Origin: Thunnus maccoyii
Taxonomy: Eukaryota; Chordata; Actinopteri; Scombriformes; Scombridae
NCBI RefSeq assembly: GCF_910596095.1
Contig: NC_056545.1
Span: 1,658,001-1,722,000 of the forward strand
Direction of reading: 5' to 3'
Length of the DNA stretch: 64,000 nucleotides
Of this stretch, positions 1 through 12,314 are shown piece after piece (the stretch's first letter is position 1; each line of letters begins with the position of its first letter). Position numbers and translations under genes: made by a program. The notes beneath the pieces were generated by a model. That model worked only from the letters and a program-made list of their open reading frames with translations, made no database searches and had not been told where the DNA came from.

Positions 1-101
1 TTTTCTTTCCATCTAAGCCTCTTTAAATGGTAAACACGGCTCTGTATTATTATCGTCATTTTAAATATATGTCAGAGAACAAACAAAAAATGTAAATTTT
101 C

Positions 102-1061
102 TCACTGGTTCTTGTTGAGGAAAACTGAGCATCTCAAATGACAGCAGAGATTCTGCATGAAGATGGCTCTGATAGTTTGATCCCTGAGTCCATAAATGAG
201 AGCACTCAGACACCTTGGAAGAATATTCAAGCACACAAAGCATGCATTGTAAATACGCATTAGGACTAATCTCCCCACTGTTCTAGCAATGGCTATGAGG
301 ATGGTGGAGATGAAGGTGGAGATGAGAATCAGACTTAGCTGAATCAGGTGAAGAAGGAGAGTTTGAAGAGCCTTTCTGGCCGAGGCTTTGTCTGTTGAGA
401 CAGACCTGGCTACGAGTGCTACACCAATGTAGGAGGCGATGATTACTACACCTATTGACAGAAAGAGAGTGCTGGCGTAAGCTTCTTCAAAATCATTAAA
501 CATTGGTGCAAAAAAGACGGCCTCTTTTGAGCAAAAGTCACCCATCTGCTTTAGGGAGAGTTTTGTGAACAAATATAACAACATAAAACCTCGAATGAGG
601 ATGTGGATAAAACTGAAGCCCCACACCAGAGCAATGGCCATGCCTGTGCTTCTCATGTTGAAGATTGTAGCATGTCTCAGTGGATAGCATACAGCCACAT
701 ATCTCTCAAGTGACATCACAGCCAGGGAGAGAGGGGAGATTGTGGCTGTGAAAACTGAGAGCAGGACGAGGGCACCACACGCGTAATAAGTAATTTTTAT
801 CCGTAAGGAAGCCAAAAAGTAAAGCAGGAGGTTTGATGCCATGTGAACAGTGTCTGCAAAGAGCATGTTGTACAGCAGGATGTAACGGGATGTCTCACAA
901 AACACCTGCTTACTCCTCAGGGTGAACAGCAAAACACTGTTAATGTAGAGAAAAGAGCAGCTTGATCCCATGGATAACATGCCAAACATCATTACCTCCT
1001 GTGAAGTTTGATAGTGGAGACCAGCAGTGATATTGGCCTTAGGCTGCAGCAAAGACAACAT
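102..1061 (-). CDS. Odorant receptor 131-2-like, intronless GPCR (receptor 1)
   Basis: Complete 319-residue single-exon frame with the layout of a rhodopsin-class chemoreceptor: short N-terminus with an N-glycosylation sequon (Asn10-Ile-Thr), seven hydrophobic segments, and the TM3-end signature MSLERYVAVCYPLRHATI. The third intracellular loop carries ARSVSTDKASARKALQ, and TM7 ends PRCLSALIYGLRDQTIR. These signatures match fish receptors annotated as odorant receptor 131-2-like. It would sit in the olfactory neuron membrane and couple ligand binding to a G protein; the ligand is unknown. It is the only receptor here on the minus strand and is clearly more divergent than the four plus-strand paralogues (for example MLSLLQPKAN at the start and HLRCSVFLNKNQ at the end). 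No frameshift or internal stop is seen. The ATG was chosen because it aligns with the start of the paralogues. Family call is firm; the exact subfamily name rests on remembered family sequences. Confidence 0.93.
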   Translation of the reverse strand: MLSLLQPKANITAGLHYQTSQEVMMFGMLSMGSSCSFLYINSVLLFTLRSKQVFCETSRYILLYNMLFADTVHMASNLLLYFLASLRIKITYYACGALVLLSVFTATISPLSLAVMSLERYVAVCYPLRHATIFNMRSTGMAIALVWGFSFIHILIRGFMLLYLFTKLSLKQMGDFCSKEAVFFAPMFNDFEEAYASTLFLSIGVVIIASYIGVALVARSVSTDKASARKALQTLLLHLIQLSLILISTFISTILIAIARTVGRLVLMRIYNACFVCLNILPRCLSALIYGLRDQTIRAIFMQNLCCHLRCSVFLNKNQ

Positions 1062-2549
1062 TATACATATGTGAGGAAAAAAGACTTCTTTGGCTTGCTG
1101 TAGTTGTACTAGTAAACCACATAACGTACAAACTAAAGTTCATCATGACAAAGTAGTTAAAAATGACCCATCAGCACAAACAGCTGTTGAGTGTAGAAAC
1201 CCAAATTATCCATCAGTGTTGAGCAGTCAGACGGTGTTCGTTTCCACCAGGAAGGAAGAACTGGTCTGGAGCTGTTTTTTCCAGCAACATACAGTATATA
1301 TAGTTTTTCATTACACCCACTTCACAGGACACTGTTACATGAACTTCATCATCATCACATTAGAAATTAATGATGTCATCTCTACTACTGTCTCCTCAAA
1401 ACTTTTCCATTTTTCACTGCTTCCACTCACTTTTTAGTTAGTTTAGTTTAGTTTCCAGTTAACGTATCCAAACTCAGACATTCAAGTAGTTTTGATTTTT
1501 ACATGAAATTACTAATTACTGATTACTGACAGAAAATACTTCATTTTCAGTGTGTAGTTTTGCGTACTAGACCTAACATTAGCATAATAGGTTGTTTCAA
1601 CAATTTCCTAAAAGTAACTGTTGTGTAAAGGCCAAAAAACAGAGAAATCTATGTACAACCCCCACACCGGCGGTGGCTAGGCTTCACACACTTCACACCA
1701 CTGTCCTGTTTCCAGCATCGCCAGAGAAAAGGCTGTTTTTTACTCAAGTACAATGTTGGCCTAACTACAGATGTTATTTACTACTTGTAGTTTTACCTAT
1801 CACTTGTGCCTGTGTCTACAATGCCAAAAGGGGTTGTGTAGAGCCATTTCTGTAACTTTCATACATTCATACCCACTTGTGATTGGTCAGCTGTGCAGAG
1901 GTGAGAAAGGAGCCAGGGTTTGAACTTCTGTCTCTAGCTCTTCTTTTTCATCCTTATTCTTATTTCTGTCACTTTTCATGTAAACAACACAGCACAACAA
2001 CACTATGGATGACATTTAGCAGAGACTGAAAATATGCGCCATTATCCCTGTATTTAAACAGTGTCATGTCCCCCTATATGACGGTCAGCTTTTTAGTACG
2101 CCTTTGAAGTTGGCTGTTCAGAACAAATATAAACATATTGCAAGCATATCATTTTTCAAGACATTGTGGGACTCCAGGTGGCGTAGGACTGATCAAAAAC
2201 ATGAAAAAATGGAGGGGTCAAACGATGAAGAATGTTAGCATTATGCAAATCAGGGCAAAAGTCACCTCACGGCTCCACAAGGATGGTGAGACAGGAGTCT
2301 TAGTCTTAACTTGCTGTGGATTAATCTCTGTGTAGGACAAAGCTTTAGTTACGTAGTTTATGGGGTTCCTCTTTTGTATGTCTCTTGTCTCCGAGGCACA
2401 GATACAAACAAACACAAAGTGTTACTTGGCTTCTGCGGAGGCCTCTATGCAAAAAAATACAAGTTATTAATACTCTACGTTGTTATGTCAGCTGATCAGT
2501 TTTGAAGGTTTTTTTTGCAATGTGTTTTTGGAGTTTTGGCAGCCATCAA
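1062..2549. other. Intergenic, presumed 5' flank of receptor 1
   Basis: About 1.5 kb of A/T-rich DNA with no coding frame that resembles a protein I know. It lies upstream of the minus-strand receptor, so it should contain its promoter. I could not find the conserved leader block seen before the four plus-strand receptors. Confidence 0.4.
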
Positions 2550-3615
2550 ATCATGTTTTACTGGTTCCATTATAAGGAAAACACTTGAGCCATTAAGGTT
2601 TGTAGTTTTAGCCAAATATTTGTCCACTTTCAGAAACTGATCAAAAGAAATCAAAGAGCAATTTGAAATAATTCACAACCTCACAAGTTCTCTTCACACC
2701 ATGCTGAATATAAGGAACCTACTGATCTTATGTAGAGTATTTTGAGGAATTTCACTAAATGTTTTGATACGTTTTATCTATGTTGCCAGAATTCACTGAA
2801 TACAAGTTGGCTATAGTCACTGCCCTCTTCAAAAGAGCAAAATACAAACAGCAAAACACTTTTCAGCGCTACAGGGAGTTAGTGTGAAAACTTATGGGTT
2901 AAATATTCAATTTTTAAAAATTGCATTGTAAAGGCAATATTGTTTTAGTGCATGCTTGTTTGATTGACAGCTACCTCAGTATACCATTTAAGTTATTTCA
3001 CTTCCTCCAAATTTGGATTTGACTTCTGATGGCCATGTGTTGTATCCCTACAATCTAAAAAACTTTATTGTTGGTCATCTATTATATTTTTTATGAGGTT
3101 TCATATGGTTCCACTTTAATATCTAATGCCTACAACAAAGTGTAAAACAGTAATTAGATGCAAGTCAGTAAAAGTTGTACTTCTAACCAAGTAATGAGGT
3201 GTGTTATTGTTGTTACAGCAATGATGTTTTTAGTTTGCTGAAAGACTCTGAGGTATCACAGAGAGAAATCCCCACATCTGACCTGCTCCCCTGATAACTC
3301 ATTTAGACACATTAAATATTCAAACCCTTACTCATTAATGTTTTCAGTAAATATTGACATAATTAATGCCTCCTATGGGTGTTTATCAGTAATCTCAATG
3401 GAGAGGGGGTGATGTGTAAGTGCAAAGTGAATGAAGAAAACTTTTCAATGTCTATCCTCAAAGTTAACTTGAATCTTAAATGACTGAACTTGTAAATAAG
3501 TATAAGTTTGCACAAAGTTGTAAATAAACAACTGTGTCATTTCACATTTCAGGCCAAAGTGTGACTATAACAAAGAGCAATCTCTGTTTGCCAACATATA
3601 GTAGATGTACTTTAC
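2550..3615 (+). repeat. Duplicated non-coding block, copy A
   Basis: Closely matches 6346-7140 and, more weakly, 11875-12310. The match with copy B starts near 2571 (ACACTTGAGCCATT), is interrupted where copy B lacks roughly 2715-2945, and then runs nearly continuously from about 2953 to 3600. The best-conserved core, shared by all three copies, is about 3259-3414. It contains several homeodomain-like TTAAT/ATTAAT stretches, including CATAATTAATGCC. There is no open frame, so this is either a locus duplication or a conserved regulatory element. Confidence 0.75.
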
Positions 3616-4029
3616 ACAGTGATGTAATGTAATGCAGTGAAGTATATATATTATTTGGAGTAAATGGGGTACTTCATAACTTCTAGTTATGTTAGCTAAC
3701 CTTAGATAGGGCCAGAATACAGATTAGGTCTAGACCATAGACTATATAAAGATGGAGGTACAGATGTATGACGTCACCTGTTGGTTTGCATTGTAGCCAG
3801 TATGAAGCCATTGCAGCTTCTGGTCAGAGCCATCTCTTCCATTTTAGAACCAGGACCTTCTAAATAAGGAGTGCAGGGTGTTGCCTTTCACGCTCTGGAA
3901 ACACATCCCGCTTCCTCAGACCCATTTGGTTGAACGTTCGCTACTTTTGCTAAATGGTGCTAACAGAGCAGGTATCATAATCAAGTAACATACATGACAT
4001 GGCTTGTTGTCTATGAGCCACTCTCTCCT
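3616..4029. repeat. Fragment of a dispersed element
   Basis: The stretch at 3735-3860 (start ACCATAGACTATATAAAGAT, then a GACGTCACC..TTGGTTTG segment) resembles the copies at 18708-18915 and, in reverse orientation, the end of the element at 49638-50043. It is probably a non-autonomous DNA transposon family. The remaining sequence shows nothing recognisable. Confidence 0.45.
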
Positions 4030-5960
4030 AAGAGTGACCTTGATTTGGTGGCATGTCATTTACATAAATGAGGAATAAAAGAGGCCTTGATATTGAGCCT
4101 TACGGCACACTGCATGTTATATCCCTTGGTCCTGACAAGGTCCCTTCAACATACATACCTGGATCTGATGTAATCACAAAGGTGAGTGAGGCAGGTATTG
4201 GTGGAGTAGGCTGCTCTAAAACCGGACTGAAACTCATACAGAAGGTGCTGGATCAGACACTCTTCATCCTGATCAAACACTATCCTCTCCAATAACTTCA
4301 ATATGGTTGGTAGGATTGATACTGGCCTATAGTTTCCCCACTCTTCTTCTTAAACAGGGGGAGGACTCTGGCCTAATCAACTGACTTGGAACTTTTCCCT
4401 GCTTTAACAAGATTCAAAATATGAGCAATGACCCCACAAGTGACACTGGTGCTGTCCCTCAAAAATCTGGCTGGAATTAGATCCAGCCAGTTGCTTTGTT
4501 TGTACATGGTGAGGATAGCATTTCCATTACTTTTACCATCTCAAAGGTGTCAGGAATAACATTTTTGTTTTGATAAAAAGTGTTCAGAAATGGGAGTTCA
4601 TATCTCCCAGAGCCATTTGGTAGTTTAGAAACCAGACTAGCGGCAGTGGTTATAAATAAATGTATTGAAATGTCCAGAAATCCTTTGTTTAACAAAACAC
4701 ATGGTATTTTCAATATCTATTCCAAAATTACATGATTTTGTGTTACATTTCCCTGTTGAGCTCATGTCTTTAAGGACTTTCCACAGTTGTTTGGGTTGAT
4801 GAACATTCTCCACAACAGCATCCATGTAATACTGGACCTTGGCTTTTTGTATTTTACATCTAGCTTGATTTCTGCACTGTACATATCTGTCATAGTCAGT
4901 ATGCAGATTAGACTTCTTAAACTTCATCAAATAACAATCCCTCTGTCTAATGAGATCCAGAATCTCAGCTGTCATCTATTTGGCACTTCTCTTTTATTTT
5001 ACCTCTTTCACTGGTGCAACTACATCCAGCACAGCTAAAAACCTTCCTTCAAACAAATCTCATGCCATGACATCATTACTTTCAAAAACAACAGTCCAAT
5101 CTTGTTCAGCAAGCTTATGCTCAGAAACCTCCTTATTGTATTGTCTAGTACATCATAACTTAACAGAGCGGTGATTTACAGGATTAATCTGGGATTTAGT
5201 AACCTTGCAGGTGCAGAATATTATTTTATGGTCACTGAGACTAATGTCCAGACACGTGACTGGCAGATCTCATTGTCCGTGGCCACTACCAGGTCCAGAA
5301 TAGACTGACTATTTACACCTTCTCTGGTTGGTTCAGATATAAGTTGTTTTAGTCCAAAAACTCTACAAATGTTTGAGAATTTTTAACCAGGCAGCTTTTG
5401 CTAGGAGCCAACAATACATCTGTGTTAAAATCACCTAGAATAATTCACTCCCTCTCCATCAACACATTACTCTCAACACAAGCCATCTCTAAAAGTTCAT
5501 AAAAGTCACTTTGCTTCGGTGGTCTGGACACTTGCTACAATGGGTATGTCTAGTCTGTCCTCTGCCCCCTCCACAAAGCATACCCCCTCCCAGCTGTAAT
5601 CCAGCACATCGGGGGCGCACATTTCCTTACTTTCCTTACTTACTTTCCTCACTTAACAACTGTTACATACCAGTTGTATATTATAGTGATTTCTAGCAGC
5701 CAGTTCATAGGTCTTTAGGCTGATATTTCCACATTTGATGTGAACAAATTCGTCGCACAGATCACAGGCAACGGCCTCTGCGTTCGCTCTCATTGTCTTT
5801 CCACAGTAAATGCACGGACACTTCACCGCTCTAGCAGAAGCTGGACCAGAGCAATGATGAACGTCCCTGCACAGCAGCAGACTCAGAGTGACAGTCAGCT
5901 GGGTTGAATCTACAAGCCTTCCCGCTGTGGTTTTTTGCTGCTTCCCTTGTCCTTTGTTTC
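4030..5960 (-). mobile_element. Decayed CR1/L2-like LINE with PHD-type zinc finger, endonuclease and RT pieces
   Basis: Read on the minus strand, three pieces follow each other in the normal order of a CR1/L2-type retrotransposon. First is a zinc-finger segment at about 5660-5830, with Cys-x2-Cys pairs and His/Cys ligands (PCIYCGKTM, VACDLCDEFVH, LVCNSC). Next is an endonuclease relic at about 5200-5500 containing a GDFNTDVLL motif. Last are linker and reverse-transcriptase pieces from about 4975 down to 4070, including FKKKSGE and FQSGFR. Stops and frameshifts break it repeatedly, and part of the RT is missing. It is dead and separates non-coding blocks A and B. Confidence 0.75.
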
Positions 5961-6345
5961 ATTTTTGAAGCTCACGGTAGTGTGGCAATATGAAGTTATT
6001 GTACAGATGGCAGTGTCCAATATTTATTGTCCCATGGCATTTGATTTGAGCTTTTTCAATGCCCTGATTCCCCACCATACTTCTTAATATGAGGGATGAG
6101 TTGTTGTACAACATCTTTGTTGAATTGCGGCGGACAGCAACACAATGATATAGTTTCTGAAAGCGATGTTGGCATAATATTGTTACAATGTTATTTCTGG
6201 AGTTACCAATATGTTAGCTTGGCACTTTCCACTAATTATTGATTTATTTCACTGCAGTCTTAACTTGCCACGCCACGCCACGCCACGCCACGCCACGCCA
6301 TGCCACAACCTCTCCTGTCTGTAGGTTTTGTTTTATTGCTTCTGT
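5961..6345. repeat. Intergenic with a GCCAC pentanucleotide microsatellite
   Basis: At about 6268-6300 the sequence repeats CCACG/GCCAC six to seven times in tandem with little variation. The rest of the stretch has no recognisable feature. Confidence 0.7.
6266..6308 (+). repeat. Pentanucleotide (GCCAC)n microsatellite
   Basis: CTTGCCACGCCACGCCACGC and onward, ending in GCCATGCCAC. Confidence 0.9.
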
Positions 6346-7140
6346 TATAAGGAAAACACTTGAGCCATTTAGTTTTGTAGTTTCAGCCAAACACTTGTGC
6401 ACTTTCAGAAACTAATTCACAATTCACAAGTTCTCTTCACACCACCCTGAATATGAATAACATGCTTGTTTGATTGACAGCTACCTCAGTATACCATTTA
6501 AGTTCTTTAACTTCCTCCAAATTTGGATTTGACTTCTGATGGCCATGTGTTGTATCCCTACAATCTAAAAACTGTATTGTTGGTTGTCTATTATATTTTA
6601 TATGAGGTTTCATATGGTTCCACTTTAATATCTAATGCCTACAACAAAGTGTAAAACAGTAATTAGATGCAAGTCAGTAAAAGTTGGATTTCTTCTAACC
6701 AAGTAATGAGGTGTGTTATTGTTGTTACAGCAATGATGTTTTTAGTTTGCTGAAAGACTCTGAGGTATCACAGAGAGAAATCCCCACATCTGACCTGCTC
6801 CCCTGATAACTCATTTAGACACATTAAATATTCAAACCCTTACTCATTAATGTTTTCAGTAAATATTGACATAATTAATGCCTCCTATGGGTGTTTATCA
6901 GTAATCTCAATGGAGAGGGGGTGATGTGTAAATCCAAAGTGAATGAAGAAAACTTTTCAATGTCTATCCTCAAAGTTAACTTGAATCTTAAATGAATGAA
7001 CTTGTAAATAAGTATAAGTTCGCACAAAGTTGTAAATAAACAACTGTGTCATTTCACATTTCAGGCTAAAGTATGGCTATAACAAAGAGCAATTTCTCTG
7101 TTGCCACAGCCTCAGACTGTTCATTCTCCCTGTTTGCCAA
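6346..7140 (+). repeat. Duplicated non-coding block, copy B
   Basis: Near-identical to copy A from 6465 to about 7080, with a short extra segment (CCACAGCCTCAGACTG) near 7104 that copy C also keeps in diverged form. The core shared by all three copies is about 6771-6926. Same orientation as copy A, no coding potential. Confidence 0.75.
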
Positions 7141-7559
7141 CATATAGTAGAGCATAGTTTTTTAATAATACATTTAATGGATTTTCATGTTTTTCAACAA
7201 GAACAATAATAATAATAATAAGACAAACATATAAGCAATAATAAAACATGCAAACAAACAAAAACAGTTTCGTTCACAAACATACAGGAGGTTACAGGAA
7301 GTAGCATATATTGCAAGTAAGTCGCAGGTTACAAGAGACTTCTTGTAAAATAATGGAAGAAAAATCAGGTCCAAGATAATTCAGAAAGGGCTGCCAGACT
7401 TTGTAGAACTGATCTGTTTTGGTGTGTAGAATACTTGTAAGATATTCCAAAGGAACCAGCACAAATACAACTTAATACTTAATGAAATGCTGCTCCGTTT
7501 TTTTCTCCAAACATACCTTTTCTAAATGAGAGAGAGAGTTTTATTTAAACAGTCCACAG
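7141..7559. other. Intergenic, low complexity
   Basis: A/T-rich with a short (AAT)n run near 7205-7222. No recognisable gene or repeat family. Confidence 0.4.
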
Positions 7560-8165
7560 CACTTGTTGTCAAAAGGCATCAGGCCTCTGTAGATGTTCAG
7601 TTTCACCTCTGATGTTGGATTTTACGATGAGGACACAAGTAAGGTTTTCTTCTACTGACTCTTCCATGAAGGTCTTGTTTGTGCATTGCTGCACCACCAC
7701 TCCTGAGTCTGCTAAATCTTCCTGCAGGTTTTTTGCAGTCAAATGTGGGTTTTAATTTGCCTCTCTGACCAGCATATCAACAGTTCTCTCCTAGAGTTTT
7801 CTTGATCTTCCAGATCTCATCTTGACCTCTACAGTTGCCCTAAACTACCATCTCTTAATTACATTTCACACTGTGGAAACTGCAAGCTGACAAGGCTTTG
7901 CAATCTTCTTGCAGCCTTCCCCTGCAGTGTGGGCATCAATAACTTTCATTTTCAGCGAGGAACTCATGGGTGCTGAATGTTTGCTCAAGGTTTGAACAGT
8001 ACTATTTGAGTAGTAGAGTATTTGTAAAGCTTTGAAACTGGCAGCAGCTCACATTTCCTAATGACAATTGTTGACATGCCTCAGGCCTAACGGGTTGATT
8101 AAGGTCTGAGACCTTGTAAAAAGACTTCAGGGACTTTATGGTGCCCAAACTTGTGCACATGCCAC
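7560..8165 (-). mobile_element. Tc1/mariner-like transposon relic, N-terminal part of transposase
   Basis: The minus-strand translation reads through a recognisable Tc1-type DNA-binding region: KVIDAHTAGEGCKKIAK, then LAVSTV, VEVKMRSGRSRK, LTAKNLQEDLADSGVVV. It is broken by several stops. The 5' edge near 8165 carries GTGCACAAGTTTGGGCACC, the type of terminal sequence such elements have. The catalytic DDE region is absent. Non-functional. Confidence 0.7.
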
Positions 8166-8339
8166 AATGATATTTTTCATTTAATTTTTTTCAATTTCTG
8201 TCATAAAAAGTATCTATGCATCAATGTTTGCGGAACATAATGTGTTTTGCAGAGCATAAAGCATTAGATCATCTACAGATTTTTGTTCTAAGGCCTGAAT
8301 AACATTAAAGAGACTGAATTTTGGCCTTTTATAAAAAAA

Positions 8340-10060
8340 AAAAAACAGTCTGATCTTTAATTAGTATAGGCAAAAGGTGCTATAAATGAGTAGCTAGAAT
8401 TTTAGAAAGCAACTTTTGGTCTACATTTAAAATAGCTATCAGTCTATAGGAGGAACAAGACTCAGGGTGTTTCCCTTTTTTAAATATAAGTGATATATCA
8501 GCCTCCTTAAGAGTCTGTGGTAATTCTGTAGTAGAGAATGAATGATTAAACATATCAAGTAATGGCTCTAAAAGCAAGTTACTTTCCACTCTGAGATTCC
8601 TCATGGCATTAATTACTTAATCTCCTCTAATGGGGCCATTGAGAAGACTTTTCTGTTCTTCTGATATTATTGGGAGCTTGATCTGAGCAAATAAGTCTTC
8701 CAATAATTGAGGTACATCACTTCTCTTCAGAAGAGTACAAATTTGTGTAAAATTTCTTGAAGTGGTCATCTATCAACCTATTTTCATATACTCTGTTGCC
8801 CTCAGCATTAACAATAGCTGCTATAGACTGGGACTCTACTTTTTTTTTTTTAGCAAGGTATGCAAGACCTTTCCCTGTCTTATCTCCATATTCATAAAAG
8901 CGGTGTTTGGTATACTTCATTTTTTTCTCTGTATCTTTAGTAAAGACACAATTTATAACTGATCTGAGAGCAGATATTTCTTTCCATAAAGTAGGTGATG
9001 GAGAGGTAATGTAAGCTTTTTCTTTATCTGACACTCTGTCTTACCCTCTAAAGACTTTTGTTTTTCCATTTGTTGGTGCCTCCTGGTGGCAGATTATGAT
9101 ATGATCAACCCTCTTGCATAGGCTTTGCAAGTTTTCTATAAAAGTGAGGGATTATCCATTGATTGTAAGTTAATGGACAAAAATGCCTTCAATTCAGTGG
9201 AAAAATAAGATGTAAAAGTATTATCTTTAAGAATAACTGTGTTAAGTCTCCACTGGCAGTTTTACATTCATAAACACACTGGCATTGTCAGAGATGATTA
9301 TACTGCCTATACTACAAGACAAAACTGAGTGTAATTCAGTTCTGGGTTGAAAAAAATAATTGACTCTAGTCTGGCACCCATGTGGTGCAGAAAAGAAAGT
9401 ATACTCTTTGTTACAGGGGTGAAGACTTCTCCATTCATCAAATCCAAGATTTTCACAAATAGCACGAAGAACATTTGCTTGGGTGGAAGGAGCCATAGTG
9501 CCATGAGGAAATCTATATATAAGTGAATTTAATATACAATTAAAATCATCACCCCAAATAACTGTGTCATCTGTCATTTCTGCAAGGTCCAAGAGCACTT
9601 TAGTAAGAAAATCTGATGGGTAAGCTGGTGGATGATAAACATTTATTATTTGAATACCTTGCCCTTGTATGTATTTTATGTTTAACACAATTAAGCACCT
9701 TTAAAGGCAGAGTCCACCTAATAGCAACACCCCTAATTCTGGTTGTAAATGACACAAAGAATACTTGTCCAAATATCCCCTGTTGTAACTTGTTTTGTTC
9801 CATGTCATCAAGATGAGTTTCTTGCACCAGTGCAATTTCTATATTTTCTTTTTCAAGAAGAAAAGTATTTTCATACATTCTATGGGATTATGAATCCCTT
9901 CTATATTCCAAGTACAGACCCAAAAATACACTGAAAAATACACTGAGCTGTGTAAAAACATGAAAACAAAACAAAATACAAGCAAGTCCACAAATGCTCT
10001 CCAGTGTTCAAAACCTCCTCTCTGTGCTGTTGACCGACATCTTAAGTGTTGCATCAGTTA
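8340..10060 (-). mobile_element. L1/Tx1-like LINE relic
   Basis: Minus-strand frames read in element order. An endonuclease part lies at 9878-9242, with IEIALVQETHLD and VIWGDDFNCI (the asparagine-containing DFN motif). A linker lies at 9034-8717, with TGKGLAYLAKKKK and AEGNRVYE. The start of a reverse transcriptase lies at 8604-8380, with LKEADISLIFKKGKHPESC and LNVDQKLLSKILA. The style is that of teleost L1/Tx1 elements and differs from the L2/CR1 relics elsewhere in the window. The 3' RT half is missing and frames are broken, so it is inactive. Confidence 0.8.
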
Positions 10061-10262
10061 CTGTGCATTCACTAAAACTTAGCCAAGCCCATCACCTTTC
10101 AATATCTATTTAACATTGATGTCTTTAATATGGTTGTTTCACTTTTAATTGTTATTGTTGTAAACTGATTGCTGTATGTTGTCATTTTTAACTGTAAAGT
10201 GTATTGGGACCATGTTGCATGGTGATTCTGCACTTTAAATAAAATTGATTGATTGATTGATC
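10061..10262 (+). mobile_element. Retroelement 3' tail ending in (GATT)n
   Basis: The stretch ends in CTTTAAATAAAATTGATTGA followed by further GATT units near 10262. This form is typical of the 3' end of fish LINEs or the SINEs that share their tails. No open frame is left. Confidence 0.5.
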
Positions 10263-11874
10263 ACATCAAGGCTTTGCGTGTCTTGACGACTGCTGCTGAG
10301 CAATCACTGAAGAAAGAAATCCTTGGTCCAGTGTGTGGGATGGTTCGTTCCTGCAGCAAAACAATGAACTGCATTCATGACACATTGTTTGTTGGTGATG
10401 TTGTGAAACTTCACAATGATCAGTCGGGGGTGTTGTTTGGGACCGTTTTTTGGGCTAGGAAGCAGTGTGCACGGTCCAACTTGATGCTTCCTGTCTTGGT
10501 TGTTATTGTAAGATCAGGTAACCACTGCCTGAAAAAATTCACAAGATCCATTCCTTCTGTAACCTCAGGTACAACAACCAAGCATACATTGCATCTGCAT
10601 TATCAGTTATTCTGTCCATTGCCTGTAGAAAGCGTCCTCATTTTGCTCCTCATTGTGGTGAACAGTCTTGGTCAGTTACTTCGTGGGTTCTGAGAATGGA
10701 GTTGGGTATTTTCGAAAAGTAGTTGTCTAAAGTCATTACAGAGTTATTCCCGCTGTTAATTAAATTGTTAATTAAATAGACATAAATCTTGCTACCTCCT
10801 TCTCCAAAGTTGAACAAAACTATCTTGGGGGCCTAGGGTTACAGGGAATTTGTGAGGTCAATTTTTGGTTGGTGTAGCGAGCACTTTAAGGTTTCAGAGC
10901 TTAAGCTGAGTTTTCTGCGTCCTCTAGAATGAGTCATAAAAGTGCATTGTAGAGATTCATTTGAGCAATTGCAATTATGACTATTACTCATGCAAAAGTC
11001 TTCGAACATTCAAATTGCAAATATGAGGTTTGCAGGGGCTCTGAAAAAAGTCTCTCAAAGCGTAAGGCTCTTGCTCTTTTTCTAGAATGCATCAAAAGAT
11101 GGCAATCCAAGTCAGTCGCAAGTTTTGGGTAAATGATGCTTGAAATAGGCCCAGTTTGTACTAATGGAGCTGCCTCGGTTAATCTTAGAAATGTCCCCAG
11201 AAAAGGTGTTTGCGAAAGACCCTTTTTGTTCTCTTTGTGTTATCAATATCTGACACTTAAGTTATGAGATCACATATATCTTTATGTATTAAGAATGACA
11301 TGGACGAGACCTTGTGCTAGACTTTCTTTTTAAATGTCTTTTTAAGCAACCTTAAACTACTATTGTGACAAAAATGATCAGCCCCTACTGTTTGATGTTG
11401 TTTGGCTGAGACACAAGAGTTCAAGACCTGTTCTTGAGTTTAAATCATTTCCACACTGACCCAAACTTAATTTTAGAGGTGTCACAATGTCATATGGAAA
11501 GATGGGAATGGAGGCAAGTAGACGTGGATTCTGTATAGGTGACAGAAAGACTTGTTCACCTGAGCTGAGAATGTTTTGATTTGCGCTGTAAAATTATGGT
11601 TATCCAGAGACAGAAGTAAAAAAGTATATAAAAAGCATGAAGGAAAATAACAAAGAACTGATGTTAATGCACTGTCACTTGAACATAAACATATGTCATT
11701 TTAGGGAGGTTACTGAAACAATTGATTCTGTATTTCTTGGGAAGACAGATTCCTAACTAAAGTTTGGAATCTGTTTGAGTTTGAGTACTTAAATCGATCA
11801 AAGTGATAGTTTCAAATATTTTCATTTAAATAAATGTAAATAAATTACTTTTGCTGATTTCTTGAGAGTAAATG
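10263..11874. other. Intergenic, no recognised feature
   Basis: An open frame of 146 codons exists at 10253-10693 (plus strand), but its translation has no motif I know and starts inside the (GATT)n tail, so I do not call it a gene. The rest is A/T-rich, without repeats I could match inside the window. Confidence 0.35.
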
Positions 11875-12310
11875 TTGTTTTTCTGTCACAAAGAGAAATC
11901 CCTCCCATCTGACCTGGTCCCCGGATAGCTAATTTAGACACATTAAATATTCAAAGCCTTACTAATTAATGTTTTCAGTAAATATTGTCATGGTTAATGA
12001 TTCCTGTGAGGGTTGATCAGGAATCTTAATGGAGAGGGGATGATGGGGTTCCTCTGTGGAGAAAAATTATGGCAAAGTTGAACAAGTTAAAACAAAGTAA
12101 ATAGAGAAAACTTATCTTCGATCTTTACTGAATGTCTAAACTTAAAATTTGTAAAGTTAAAACTGTGCTTGCCCATTTCAAGGTGCACTTGTCAAGATTT
12201 TTGTGTGTTTTTATGAATCTAAAGTTGCCACGACCTGAGACTGTTCCTTCTCCCGTTTGCATAGTTAGGTATATTTTACACAGCAATGCAAAATAAAAAT
12301 ATATGGGGTC
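11875..12310 (+). repeat. Non-coding block, diverged copy C
   Basis: Aligns with the core of blocks A and B from AGAGAAATCC at about 11891 to GGAGAGGGGATGATG near 12046, then more loosely to about 12290. It keeps the ACACATTAAATATTCAAA and AATGTTTTCAGTAAATATTG segments. It is clearly older than the A/B pair yet conserved over the core. Confidence 0.65.
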
Positions 12311-12314
12311 CAAA

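Noticed and set aside
10253-10693. 146-codon plus-strand frame
   Set aside because: No recognisable motif, starts within a (GATT)n retroelement tail, and flanked by repeats.
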